From assembly GCF_018991925.1 (NCBI RefSeq), contig NW_024737068.1, forward strand, positions 8,193,113-8,257,112: a stretch of 64,000 bases of DNA. Direction: 5' to 3'. The notes below the pieces were generated by a model, which had not been told where the DNA came from, made no database searches, and saw only the letters and a list, made by a program, of their open reading frames with translations. Below are positions 22,720 through 39,860 of this stretch, in pieces (the first letter of the stretch is position 1; every line of letters begins with the position of its first letter). Made by a program: the position numbers and the translations under genes. Source of the DNA: Homarus americanus (lineage: Eukaryota; Arthropoda; Malacostraca; Decapoda; Nephropidae).

Positions 22720-24441
22720 TGATGTTCTTTTCTCATTGCCGCTCGAAAAACACAAACAAATAAACTAAACCGCTTATATTTTAGTTTTCCTGTTTGTTTG
22801 TTTTTGGTTTTTGTTCAGGTTTAGAGGTCAATTATTCAATACAAGATGCGGGTATAAAGTGGTGTACTGTATTTAAAGAAAGAACTGGGTGTTTTATTGA
22901 TCCATTTATTAGGAAGATTTATATCAGACAAAATCGTAGGGAATTTTATATTGTATTGAAGTATGTAGATTCATATGACTCTAATTCTTTTTATTTTGTA
23001 AGATAATGAAATAAAATCCTACCTTTCCACACTACCTCTTTTAAAATGAATTATATAAAAACAAAGGTATTTTCTCTTTTAACATGTCATTGCAATGTTT
23101 CAGTGTTAGAGGAGGGAGACAGCCAGTCAGTAGCACCTCAACCTCCCATCACATCAATTAATGCAAGATAAGATTACCACCACTAACCAGAACTAAAGTG
23201 GCCATCATCATCCGTTTCTGCATCCTCAATAACATACAAGAGTATTCATTTAATCTTCAAAGGTTCGTATCACATAATCTAATGGCAGATGAGACTGGTA
23301 GGTACAACTTGGCCTCTGTTCCCTCTATCATACACGGAGACATATGCTTAACCTTCAAAACTTCACATCACACAATATAATGCCAGGTGGGGTTAGTAAT
23401 TGTAATCTGGCCTAAGCTCTTCCATTACCCACAAGGACATGTGTTTAAGGTTCATATGACTTGATTTAATTAGAGTAAACCCGTCAGTCATGGGCACAGA
23501 CAGGGCAAAATCCCTTTGTGTGTGTATGTTTGTGTGTGTGTGTGTGTGTGTGCGCGCGCTGGTCCTGCCGTAGGGGGGCCGACATTCCTCCTCCCCAGCA
23601 GGTGGTACGCGGGCCATCACCCAACCTGCATACTCCCTGACGCAATCTAACTCGACTTTTTCACTACCTGGAGGCTGGGTGTTGCGGTTTTTGTCCATCT
23701 CCGGGAACAGCAGCGACGGAATATCTTTTACATATCTTCACACAATGAGGTCACTCGCGGGATATTTCTAACAGAATGGTGGTCATGTCAGTTCCGGGTG
23801 ATAACAGGAGCAGTATCATGAATAAGTCTGGGCAGTGTTGGGTATAAGTGATTCTCTTGCGGCAGTTTCAAGGCTTGTTAAACAACATAATCACAGGCAG
23901 GCACTTTACAAGGCTGCCGGAGTAAGGGCCCTGACTCCCCCGGCCCAACCCTCACACACCGTCAACACAAGGACAGGGTAGTGAGCGACACCCACGAGAG
24001 AGAAACACTCGTTCGTTTATAGAGGATTGGTAGCCAGTGTCTTTCTGTCTGTCTGCCTAGGTATTAAGTTATGTCTGTCTCTGTCTGTCTGTCTACCAAG
24101 TAAGGCTCCTCCTTCCCATCTCATTCATCTCATGAGGCAGACGACTTGAGACCTGACAGAATACACAACCTGGTATTAATGTTGTAATGCTCAATACAAA
24201 ATCAACTTCACCTATGAAAATTTTTTTATTTAGATTTACTTTGACCCGTGAACAAAAGTTACACTAAATAGAGATAATCGCCTATTAAGCGTTAAAAAGT
24301 AATTGACGTTTTTGCCAGAGTATCTTTTTCTTTTTATTGCTATAATTCTTAATTTATAATATTTGCTCTATTTTATTTATGACGTTGTTTACCATCATAA
24401 GCTTGCCAACTTATACCTACCACCCCTAAAGTAGTTAAGAC
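22715..24441. other. Intergenic DNA with a GC-richer island at about 23.55-24.0 kb
   Basis: No gene is recognised. The minus-strand frame over 23393-23698 contains a short non-repetitive, GC-rich stretch (CVREYAGWVMARVPPAGEEE) that could be an exon by composition. It lacks a convincing pair of splice sites and abuts a GT microsatellite. Confidence 0.35.
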
Positions 24442-24503
24442 TAGGTTAGGTTAGATTAGGTTAGGTTAGGTTAGGTTAGGTTAAGTTAGGTTAGGTTTGG
24501 TTA
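24442..24503. repeat. Interstitial telomere-type repeat (TTAGG)n, opposite orientation
   Basis: About twelve TTAGG pentamers on the plus strand with ATTAGG, TTAAG and TTTGG variants. Confidence 0.93.
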
Positions 24504-26023
24504 TGTATGAAGTTATTTATTCATTTATACGTATAATTATTATCTACAGTACATGATATAATACACATGTCTTTTTGTATAGTTTGGACACGTAGGTAAA
24601 GTCGTGTGAAATAAATAATAATCTTACGGCGGTAACTTAATCTGCGTCAGGTTCTACATACAGTAATGGTTCCCTCAGCGGCGACGTATTCGGTTCGTGT
24701 GTCCACTTTAGTTATTTTTAGTCAGGGAACAGGACCGGTCTGGTGAGCCTCCTGATAACCATCTTCCAATCAGTCTGGAAGCTGATACCTGAAGGCAACA
24801 AATTTGTTCACACGTCCATCCTGAAGGTGATGTAGAATCTTAGCAATGTTATTATTATCCCTACAATATTTTCTTCTTTTTCTCAAATTTATTTATTCTT
24901 GATTATAAATTACCAACATTAAATAATATTGAGACACTCATTATGACGATGTTCCTCGAGTCTAAGTAACTCATCGTTATTTTACGTCTCCAAAGGTGAT
25001 AAACTAATAGTGGGAACTCTGTGTGTATGACGTATTGATATACAGTATCTTAAAGTGTGAGAACTGTGTTGTGAACCTACAGCTGTTACCGTGTCTCCAG
25101 AACATTCAGCATCATAAACTAAGACAAACTGCTTACAGAGAGAACCTATTGCCGTTGTTGCATCTCTAAGACAGTATTTTTAAACAGCAACAAGTGTTTA
25201 CAGTTAACCTACCACTTGTGTTGTATATTCAGAAATCAGCAGCTGTATCGTCACCACACACGAAGGAAGGAAGGAAGGAAGGAAGGAAGGAAGGTCGCAG
25301 TATCCTTCTATCATTCATGAACGTTGACATTACCTTTCACAGTCACTCAGAAGTATGAGACAAACTCTGAAAGTCACTTCAAAAGTCGCGGGACAGGACA
25401 CTCATTTAAGTGCTAAAGTATACTTATTAGTCCAGTCCGTTGACACACACACGTCCAAGTGGTCCGCCAAGTTTTATTGTCACCTGTCCTTGGTTGTTGG
25501 TGTACTATGATAATTATGGTCATTCCTACCTGGTCAATCACACACCTTGACAGGGAAAAAAAAAGTTCTGAATACTGTAAGAAAATAACACACACAGTAA
25601 GATGTTTTTTGGTATGTTTTTTTTTTCAGTGTTTTAATTTATCCATTCGATTTTTTTTTTTACTAAATGCATTCTCTTTTTTTTCTGTTTGGCTTCAGTG
25701 TGTTTGTTTTATTTTATTTTAGTTGTTAAATATAAACAAGAGTGGGTTATTTGTTCCACGATATCGGACCAGAGAGAAAAGGCCTACGTCAAACCTATAT
25801 CAGCTGACCTACTCTCATGTTCGTATAGGTATTATACTTATAAAAACAGTAGTGTATTCTTTATCATTATACCCTGACGTGCTGTGATTATCGTGACCTT
25901 TAACAACTGTGTGACCTTACTACCTCGTTCTATATATTATTGTACTGTGATCTGGTGACTACAGTAATTGATGTACGGTTGTGTGATACAGTGATAGGGG
26001 TGTTACTGTACCGTCGTGTTATA
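24504..26023. other. Intergenic DNA with a short (GAAG)n
   Basis: An (AAGG)n run lies at 25263-25293 and several poly-T runs at 25617-25690. No gene recognised. Confidence 0.4.
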
Positions 26024-26111
26024 CATACTGTACATACATACATACTGTACTGTACTGTACATACATGCTGTGCTGTATACATACAGTACAGTACAGTACA
26101 GTACAGTGCAT
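26024..26111. repeat. GTAC-rich palindromic patch
   Basis: TACTGTACTGTAC near 26046-26060 can pair with GTACAGTACAGTA around 26085-26105, enclosing an ATGCTGTGCTGTATACATAC-type centre. It leads directly into the CATA duplication. Confidence 0.7.
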
Positions 26112-26343
26112 GCATACATACATACATACAATACATACATTACATACATACATTACATTACATACATACATACATACATTACGTACATACATACCTACAT
26201 TACATACATTACATACATTACATACATGCATACATACATACATACAATACATACATTACATACATACATTACATTACATACATACATACATACATTACGT
26301 ACATACATACCTACATTACATACATTACATACATTACATACAT
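26112..26343. repeat. 116-bp tandem duplication of CATA/CATTA sequence
   Basis: Two head-to-tail copies (26112-26227 and 26228-26343) of a segment starting GCATACATACATACATACAA, each with the same CATTACGTACATACATACCT landmark. A third copy starts at 26344 and stops after eight bases. Confidence 0.92.
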
Positions 26344-26349
26344 GCATAC

Positions 26350-30837
<4,488 letters not shown>

Positions 30838-31850
30838 CACCCCCCCACACACACGAGATACACCCCCCCACACACGAGATACACCCCCCACACACGAGAT
30901 ACAACCCCCACACACACGATACAACCCCCACACGAGATACACCACACACGAGATACAACCCCACCACACACGAGATACAACCCCACCACACAATGAGATG
31001 CAACCCCCCACACACACGAGATACAACCCCCCACACACACGAGGATACAACCCCCCCACACACGAGATACACCCCCACACACGAGATACAACCCCCCCAC
31101 ACACGAGATGCAACCCCACCACACGAGATACAACCCCCCACACACACGAGATACAAACCCCCACACAATAATAACACGAGATACAACCCCCCACACGCGA
31201 GATACACCCCCACACACGAGATACAACCCCCACCACCACGAGATACAACCCCCCACACACGAGATACAACCCCACACACGAGATACACCCCACCACACAC
31301 GAGATACAACCTCATTAATAATAATAATGAGATACAACCCCCCCACACACGAGATACAACCCCCCACACACGAGATAGCCCCCACACACGAGATACAACC
31401 CCCCCACACACGAGATACACCCCCCACCACACACGAGATACAACCCCCACACACACGGATACACCCCCCACACAGAGATACAACCCCCACACACGAGATA
31501 CAACCCCCCACACACGAGATACACCCCCACACACGAGATACACCCCACACGGATACACCCCCACACACGAGATACAACCCCCACACACGAGATACAACCC
31601 CCCACCACACACAGATGCACCCCACACACGAGATACACCCCACACACGAGAGAATACACCCCACACACAGATACACCCCCACACACGAGATACAACCCCC
31701 CCCCACACACACGAGATACACCCACACACGACGAGATACACCCCTCCACACACGAGATACACCCCACACACGAGATACACTTACCACACGAGATACACCC
31801 CCCCACACACGAGATACAACCCCCCACACACACGAGATACTCCTCCCCCC
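30838..31850. repeat. 1-kb minisatellite, unit ~20-23 bp
   Basis: About 45 copies of a unit of the form ACACACGAGATACAACCCCC, varying in the length of the C run (4-9), the number of AC steps and A/no-A before the C run. Two copies are interrupted by ATAATAATAA (about 31168 and 31317). Frames of up to 347 codons on the minus strand (Tyr-Leu-Val-Cys-Gly-Gly type) and 301 on the plus strand arise from it and are not genes. Confidence 0.95.
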
Positions 31851-32038
31851 CCTTCAAGTTACCCCACAAAAGAAGTGAAAGCAAACATGATAGGTTAATA
31901 TTCGTTTAGGTTAGTTCATCACTCTTAATATAAGTCTATCATCAATCACCTCAAGTACAAAAACAAGTGTAAAAGTAACTTAATCAAACTGGGAGGGATA
32001 TGACTAAGAGACGAGACCCAGATCGAGCAAGACGACTA

Positions 32039-32086
<48 letters not shown>

Positions 32087-32757
32087 GGCGTGCGTGTGTG
32101 ATCAAAGAGACTTACGCAACACTCACCTCACTAATCGTCTTTATTACCTGACAAATAAACATGCAAATACAGGTGATTCATTACTGTTTACAGATAGACA
32201 AATGAACCATCCCTCCACTTAACTCCTCTCCTTCTCAATGATTTTAAGAGACAGCGATAAACCAACCATCTCTACCTTGAAGTCCAGATGACGTCATGAA
32301 TAAGAAGTAACAGAAAACGGGAACTCAACCAAGACTAGACTGAAAAAAAAATATATATATATCTTTTTTTTTTTACCCAATGAGTGAATTTCTTGCGCCA
32401 CACGTGTACGGGGCGGGGCAGATTGGACTCGATTTTTCATATTTACTTTTTTGTATTGATTTTCCTTATGTGTTTCTCGTTCTCCAATGAATATTAATCC
32501 CAAGGAGGAGCTGCATTATCTAGTACATTTCCATATACGAATTTATAATTTCTTTATTTTTTCCTTCTGTTCAATGGAGTGATTTAGAGTTAACTAATCT
32601 ACCTTAATCTGTTTTAATCTGTCTCGGGTAATACTAGAGCCTGAAGATGTTGACCAAGATTAAGGAGAGAATGGTTAATGTTGTTTTAGTGTTGTCGTAG
32701 AGGTTAAGTGAATGAATGGAGAAGAAAACAAAGGGAATGTGAAGAGAAGATGCCAAC
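31851..32757. other. Intergenic DNA with a (GT)n at 32041-32082
   Basis: The only structured part is a GT tract of about 42 bases. Nothing else recognised. Confidence 0.45.
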
Positions 32758-32814
<57 letters not shown>

Positions 32815-32940
32815 GAGAGAGACAGGTACTTCTACTTTATGAGCCCCTCTCTCCAGGTAAATGTTGGTGGAAGAAGACGAGAAGGAGGAGGAGGAGGAGG
32901 AGAAGGAGGAGGAGGAGAAGGAGGGGGAGGAAGAGGAGCT
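32758..32940. repeat. (GA)n microsatellite followed by (GGA)n
   Basis: GA dinucleotides to about 32822, then after 50 unique bases a GGAGGAGGAGGAG run with AAG interruptions to about 32938. Confidence 0.92.
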
Positions 32941-33194
32941 GTATACTAAAATTAATTCCCACAACCTCTACGATTTCCTTCTCAGCGCCAGTTAATATTT
33001 AGGTCTCCATTCTCTTATCTCTCCTGTTTACCTTTCATACTTATTCTCTTCTTCGTTTATTTTATCCTACATATTTTATTCATTCACTCATTCTCTTACT
33101 AATCTTTCGTTCTATTGTTTTCTTTCTATTATTTCTTATTTCCTATGTTTATTTCTTTCTATCTTTTCTTATTTGTCCCATGGAGTATTTTGAT

Positions 33195-33345
33195 CAATCA
33201 CTCCTCCTACTCATACTCTTCCTCTTCTTGCTCCTCTTCTCCCTCTTCTTTCTCTTATTCCTGCTCCTCTTCTTCCTCTACCTCCTCCTCCTCTCTATCC
33301 TCCTCCTCCTCTCTATCCTCCTCCTCCTCATCTTCATCCTTCTAT
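33195..33345. repeat. (CTC/CTT)n pyrimidine tract
   Basis: CTCCTC and CTCTTC words with TCCTCCTCCTCTCTA repeated three times near 33285-33330. Confidence 0.85.
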
Positions 33346-33688
33346 ACATCTTTCTTCGTTTCTGTATAACACTACATTTCTTCCGTCCTCTTCAACTGTT
33401 CGTATATTTCTAGTTCACTATATGTCTATTTTTTCTCTGTCTCATTTTTTTTGTCTGTTTGTTACTTTTTATTTCTCTCTTATTCATTCTCCACTACTTA
33501 ACCTGGATATACCTTAGGACAGTCAATCTCTACACTGTGACCTTCATACTGACCTCCAGCCATCACTAGGCTGGCTTCGTCACCTAATTCGGGAACAGTG
33601 TGCACATTGGTATGCGGAAAATGCAAAGGTGTTTTTATATATATATACCTTCACCTCTCAATGTTTCTCTTACTAAATACACTTCCTG
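33346..33688. other. Intergenic DNA, nothing recognised
   Basis: No coding or structural signal. Confidence 0.4.
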
Positions 33689-33880
33689 AACCTAACCTAA
33701 CCTAACCTAACTTAACCTAACCTAACCTAACCTAACCTAACCTAACCTAACCTAACCTAACCTAACCTAACCTAACCTAACCTAACCTAACTTAACTTAA
33801 CCTAACCTAACCTAACCTAACCTAAACTAACCTAACCTAACTTAACCTAACCTAACCTAACCTAACCTAAACTAACCTAA
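33689..33880. repeat. Interstitial telomere-type repeat (CCTAA)n, longest block
   Basis: About 38 pentamers of CCTAA with occasional ACTTA and AACTA variants. It is the longest telomere-type block in the window. Confidence 0.96.
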
Positions 33881-33966
33881 TGGAAATTCGTCCTCGAGAC
33901 AAGAAGTGTTAAGATCCTTTCCCACTCTTACTTTACCCTGTGTATGAATTATTAATATAAGAGTGA

Positions 33967-33967
<1 letters not shown>

Positions 33968-34007
<40 letters not shown>

Positions 34008-34030
34008 ATAATAATAATAATAATAATAAT
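33968..34030. repeat. (GT)n then (ATA)n, the latter a LINE tail
   Basis: GT to about 34004, then AATAATAAT to about 34030. The trinucleotide part lies at the 3' end of the minus-strand LINE fragment, just past an AATAAA (CTTTCAATAAACC on the minus strand), so it is probably that element's simple-repeat tail. Confidence 0.8.
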
Positions 34031-34248
34031 TAACGGTTTATTGAAAGAGCTAAGTTGTAGTTGAAAATAAGGCAGCGCATATTTCAGAATGTCACAATAT
34101 AAATAATATACAAGTGACATAAGGACACAAATAAGACATATATAGTAAATTTAGATGGGGATCAGCTCAAACTACAGTTCATTTCAACATAAGTGATTGT
34201 GTGTAGGAGCAGTGTTTACTGGGAGTGAATACACTGATTTATTACATG

Positions 34249-34627
34249 TTATTGATAATTTTTACAATGTTGACTACACTTTGTAGCGATCAGTTCAGCA
34301 CGTATGGGCTGATGCGGTTGTGGTGTCGAACAGCAATTCTCGGACAGGGGGATCTCAGGTGGTAGTAGGAGCCGGTGTCGAGGATGGTGTAGAAGCTTCT
34401 TACCAAATTTGCAGATGAGGTTGTGGTGATGGTCAGTGAGAGTCGAAAGGGTCAGTGTTGAGCGCTTCTTGATATGTGGAGTAGGAAGGGGAGAGAATAA
34501 TCTTGCATGCCCTCTTTTGCACTTTTTCTAGGTGTTTATGTTGTGTGGCATTTAGGGAGGAAGACCAGGTAGGGGAGGCATAGGTGAGATTGGGAAGTAT
34601 GAATGTTGTGTAAACACTGAGGAGCTC

Positions 34628-34630
<3 letters not shown>
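34249..34630 (-). pseudogene. 5'-truncated non-LTR retrotransposon, C-terminal end of reverse transcriptase
   Basis: The minus-strand reading contains LLSVYTTFILPNLTYASPTW followed by HKHLEKVQKRACKIIL, the pattern typical of the region just after the RT fingers and palm in Jockey/CR1-type LINEs. One frameshift near 34455 moves the frame into LSTLTDHHHNLICKFGKK, which ends at TAA 34249-34251. A 3' UTR continues to about 34031 with an AATAAA signal and an ATT-type tail. Upstream the match ends abruptly at a GT microsatellite (34630-34662), so the copy is 5'-truncated, the usual fate of LINE insertions. It is inactive. Confidence 0.75.

Positions 34631-34662
<32 letters not shown>
34630..34662. 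repeat. (GT)n microsatellite
   Basis: Pure GT tract at the 5' truncation point of the LINE fragment. Confidence 0.95.
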
Positions 34663-34664
<2 letters not shown>

Positions 34665-34841
34665 GAGAGAGATGTATGAAAGACAGTTAATCGTATGCAC
34701 AAGACAGAAAAGAGAGTGGGTGGGCGTGTGGGCGTGTAGCTAACCTTGTGGGCGTGAAAATGGGCCAAAATAAGAACTTAATGACAAAAAATAAGATAAT
34801 AATAAGATTAATAAAATAGATAAAGATAATTAATAAAGGTA

Positions 34842-34903
34842 TTTAGGTTAGGTTAGGTTAGGTTAGGTTAGGTTAGGTTAGGTTAGGTAAAGTTAGGTTA
34901 GGG
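34842..34903. repeat. Interstitial telomere-type repeat (TTAGG)n
   Basis: About ten TTAGG pentamers on the plus strand. A three-copy block also occurs at 36073-36090. Confidence 0.93.
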
Positions 34904-35269
34904 AAAATGTACAATGTGTATTATAAAAATATTAGATATAAAATAATTGGTTATTGACTTAAGATTTGTTTACATGAACTACTGAAAGAAGATGAAGGGA
35001 AAAGATGATGATAAAAGAAGAAATGAAGAGAAGGGAGAAGGATATGATGATAAAGAGGAGGAGGAAGGATGTAGAGTAGAAGAGTAAGAAAGAAGTGAAG
35101 AATAAAAAGAAGAAAATAAAGAAGGAAATTAAAAGAAAAAAATATGAAGTATTAATTGAAAAAAAAGAAAAAATGAAAGAAACGAAGCATAAAAAATCAT
35201 AACAAAAAACATCGACGATAACAAATACAAAAGAAGATAACCAGAGGACAATGATGATAAACGAGGTCA

Positions 35270-35541
35270 TGAAGGAAGGAAGGAAGGAAGGAATGAATGA
35301 ATGAAGGAATGAAAAAGTAGGCAAAGGAAAAAAGTAGGAAGGAAGGAATGAAGGAATGAAGGAAGCGATGCAAGGAAGGAAGACAGGAAGGAATGAAGGA
35401 AAGGAAGGAAGAATGAAGGAAGGAAGGAAGAAAGAAGGAAGGAAAAAGTAGAAGGAAGGAATGAAGGAATGAAGGAAGGAAGGAAGGAAGGAAGGAAGGA
35501 AGGAAGGATAAAAGTAGGAAGGAAGGAAGGAAGGAAGGATT
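35270..35541. repeat. (GGAA)n degenerate tetranucleotide array
   Basis: GAAGGAAGGAAG with AATGAATG and AAAAGTAG variants. Preceded from about 34980 by A/G-rich sequence. Phe-Leu-Pro-Ser repeat frames on the minus strand are artefacts. Confidence 0.9.
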
Positions 35542-35740
35542 CACCACTATCCTCGACCACTGATCGTAACAGAGGTTGCAGATGAATCACTACTTCGGTA
35601 CAAACACGAACTAATTTCTCGCTACATAAATCCTTAACATTGGTGTTATTTAAGCGATAAGTGTCTGACTCCTTACCGTTCATGGATACGATCTTCCCTC
35701 TCTTTCTTCATCGTCATTCTGTCTTTTTTTTCTTATTCAT

Positions 35741-35970
35741 GTGAGGGAGGGAAAGAGGGGAGGGGGGGATGAGGGGAGGGGGAGGATGAGGGGAGGGGAG
35801 GATATGGGGGAGAGGGGGAGGATGAGGGGAGGGGAGGATGAGGGGAGAGGAGATGGGGAGGAGGATATGGGAGGTATGAGGAGGAGAAGAAGAATGAGGT
35901 GGGGACGGGGGAGGAGGGGGAGAAGGATGAGGGGGGGGAACAGGGGGAGGGGATGGAAGGGAGGGAGGTG
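35741..35970. repeat. G-rich GGGGAGG array with quadruplex potential
   Basis: Repeated GAGGGGAGGGGAGGATGAGG-type units give many runs of three or more G on the plus strand over about 230 bases. Not coding. Confidence 0.85.
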
Positions 35971-36186
35971 AGGAATTATCGGTGTTACGGGAGATTATTT
36001 ACGAGGAGGGTAAAATATGCTGGCAGCGTGACCCTTATTTTGTCTTATCTCAGGGTGATGGAGGAGATCCAGGTTAGGTTAGGTTAGGTTAAGTAAATGC
36101 CTTGCCTTTTAGGGAAACAAGAATCAACTTTCCGTACGGTATTATACTACCTTACCTCAGGAATAATCAATCTATACTATTAAAAG

Positions 36187-36640
36187 GCGGCACCCGATGT
36201 AAGTGACAGCGTATGAGGCTGACAGTGTATGAGTTTGATAGTGTATGAGGCTGACAGTGTATGAGTTTGATAGTGTATGAGGCTGACAGTGTATGAGTTT
36301 GATAGTGTATGAGGCTGACAGTGTATGAGTTTGATAGTGTATGAGGCTGACAGTGTATGAGTTTGATAGTGTATGAGGCTGACAGTGTATGAGTTTGATA
36401 GTGTATGAGGCTGACAGTGTATGAGTTTGATAGTGTATGAGGCTGACAGTATATGAGTTTGATAGTGTATGAGGCTGACAGTATATGAGTTTGATAGTGT
36501 ATGAGGCTGACAGTATATGAGTTTGATAGTGTATGAGGCTGACAGTATATGAGTTTGATAGTGTATGAGGCTGACAGTATATGAGTGATAGTGTATGAGG
36601 CTGACAGGTGTATGAGTGTGATAGTGTATGAACGTGATTT
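36187..36640. repeat. 32-bp minisatellite
   Basis: About fourteen copies of GAGGCTGACAGTGTATGAGT followed by TTGATAGTGTAT. Two blocks are distinguishable by ACAGTGTATG (first eight) and ACAGTATATG (later five). The 163-codon minus-strand frame is a repeat translation. Confidence 0.95.
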
Positions 36641-36699
36641 TATTTTATTATAATCCACTGGATTCTTCGTTTATACTTCCAATCTGAACGGCATTGAAA

Positions 36700-37827
<1,128 letters not shown>

Positions 37828-37925
37828 AGGCTGTTATTTGAGGTGTCGAAGGCTGTCAGTTGAGGTGTCGAAGGCTGTCAGTTGAGGTGTCCAAGGCTGT
37901 CAGTTCAAGTATCGAAGGCTATCAG
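37828..37925. repeat. 22-bp minisatellite, about four copies
   Basis: Units of GAGGTGTCGAAGGCTGTCAG plus TT, with the last copy diverged to CAAGTATCGAAGGCTATCAG. Confidence 0.9.
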
Positions 37926-37964
37926 CAGAGGTCAGAATTCAGTCTTTCATTATCTTCCATCATC

Positions 37965-38895
37965 CCAACACTCCCATCACTCCCCCTCTTCTTCGACCCA
38001 TCACCTCTCCTCCTCCTCGACCCAACACTCCTCCTCCTCCTCGACCCATCACCCCTCCTCCTCCTCGACCCATCACCTCTCCTCTTCCTCGACTCATCAC
38101 CCCTCCTCCTCCTCGACCTGACCTCCTCCTCGCCGACCCATCACCTCCTCCTCCTCGACCCATCACCTCCTCTTCCTCGACCCATCACCCTCCCCGACCC
38201 ATCACCCTCCTCCTCCTCGGACTCCATCACCTCCTCGACCCATCACCTCCTCCTCGATCTCATACCTCCTCTCTCGACCCATCACCCTTCCCTCCGCCTC
38301 GACCCATCACTCCCTCCTCCTCCTGACCCATCACCCCTCCTCCTCCTCGACCCATCACCTCTCCTCTTCCTCGACCCATCACCCTCCTCCCTCTCGACCC
38401 ATCACCCTCCTCTTCCTCGACTCATCACCCTCCTCCGCCTCGACCCATCACCCTCCTCTTCCTCGACCCATCAATTCTCCTTCTCTCGACCCATCAACAC
38501 CCTCCTCTTCCTCGACCCATCACCCTCCTTCTCCTCGACCCATCACCTCCTCTTCTCGACCCATCACCTCCTCCTGACCCATCACCTCCTTCCTCGACCC
38601 ATCACCTCCTCCTCCTCGACCCATCACCCTTCCTCGACCCATCACCCCTCCTCCTCGACTCCATCACCCTCCTCTTCCTCGACCCATCACCTCCTCTCCT
38701 CGACCCATCACCCTCCTCCTCCTCGACCCATCACCTCTTCCTCGACCCATCACCTCCTTCTCGACCCATCACCCTCCTCCTCCCCGACCCATCACCCCCT
38801 CCTTCGACCCATCACTGCTCCTCTCCTCGACCCATCACTCCTCTTCCTCGACCCATCACCTCCTCTTCCTCGACCCATCACCTCTCCTCCTCTCA
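37965..38895. repeat. 0.9-kb pyrimidine-rich minisatellite
   Basis: About 40 units of the form CTCCTCCTCGACCCATCACC, 19-24 bases each, with variable numbers of CTC triplets. The 362-codon frame across it (Ser-Pro-Leu-Leu-Leu-Asp type) starts in the 22-bp array and carries no domain. Confidence 0.94.
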
Positions 38896-39860
38896 GCTCT
38901 GCACATACACGCGTCCTCAACCAAACCACTCCACCTTTACCACCTTAAATCTACTCCAGCACAAACACTCTAATCTATCCTTACAAAACTACTACTCGAT
39001 CCTTGCTAACCTCCTCACACAATTACCCAGCTTACACCCTATCCACTCACGCTATCCCATTAGACTTACCCCTATCCATCCAACCACACCCACCCACATA
39101 CACCCTTTTCTACACGCCTACCCCATCCTTCCAACCACCCCTACCCACACAGCCAAACTCGAACATAATCACTCCATCATACCTACCACCAGCCACCCCA
39201 CCCACATGCCCACACATCACACCCTCACTCCTTCCCCACCCCACACCCCCAGCAGCAGGAGAACCACCGCAGCGTGATAGATAGGTCACGTCGGGTCTGT
39301 TTCACGCTCATCTGTCAGGTGGTCCACCGTGTGTGACTGACTCCCTGCTTCCTCCACCACCTCCTTCACCACAGCATGGTGGCTCCTCCTCCTCGTGTGT
39401 GAGTTGACTCCCCTCTTTCCTCCTCCTCCACCTCCTCCTTCATCATAACACGGTGGCTCCTCCTCATGTATGACTTGACTCGTTTCCTCCTCCTCCACCG
39501 CCTCCCTCATTCTCCACCGCCTCCTTCCATCTCCACCACTCCCCCCTACCTCAACCTTTTCCTTCCACCTCTTCCCTCTATCCTCACCGCCTCCCTCATT
39601 CTCCATCGCCTCACTTCACTACCACCCTCACAACACACTGGATCATCGTGTGTGACTCCCTCCCTCATCCTTTCTCCTCCTTCTCCCCTTCCCTCGTCAC
39701 ACCTTTCATACACATCCCTACACCCTCAAACACACATTTCCACCCGCCATACGCATCTCTATACCCTCATACACACCCCTACACCCTCAAGCACACCTTT
39801 CCACCCGTCATACCCACACCCTTCACCCTCAAACACACGTCTCCACCCACTAGCATGACA
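38896..39860. repeat. C-rich low-complexity DNA containing a ~70-bp duplication
   Basis: CACACC, CCTCC and ACCCTCA words dominate. At about 39345-39485 two diverged copies of a segment containing CATGGTGGCTCCTCCTCCTC or ACGGTGGCTCCTCCTCATG lie in tandem. No gene is supported. Confidence 0.6.

Noticed and set aside
23393..23698. Minus-strand frame that might be an exon
   Set aside because: Only about 50 residues are non-repetitive, no paired splice sites were found and it runs into a GT tract.
37860..38948. 362-codon Ser/Pro/Leu/Asp frame
   Set aside because: It is a translation of the CTCCTCGACCCATCACC repeat with no domain and frequent indels between units.
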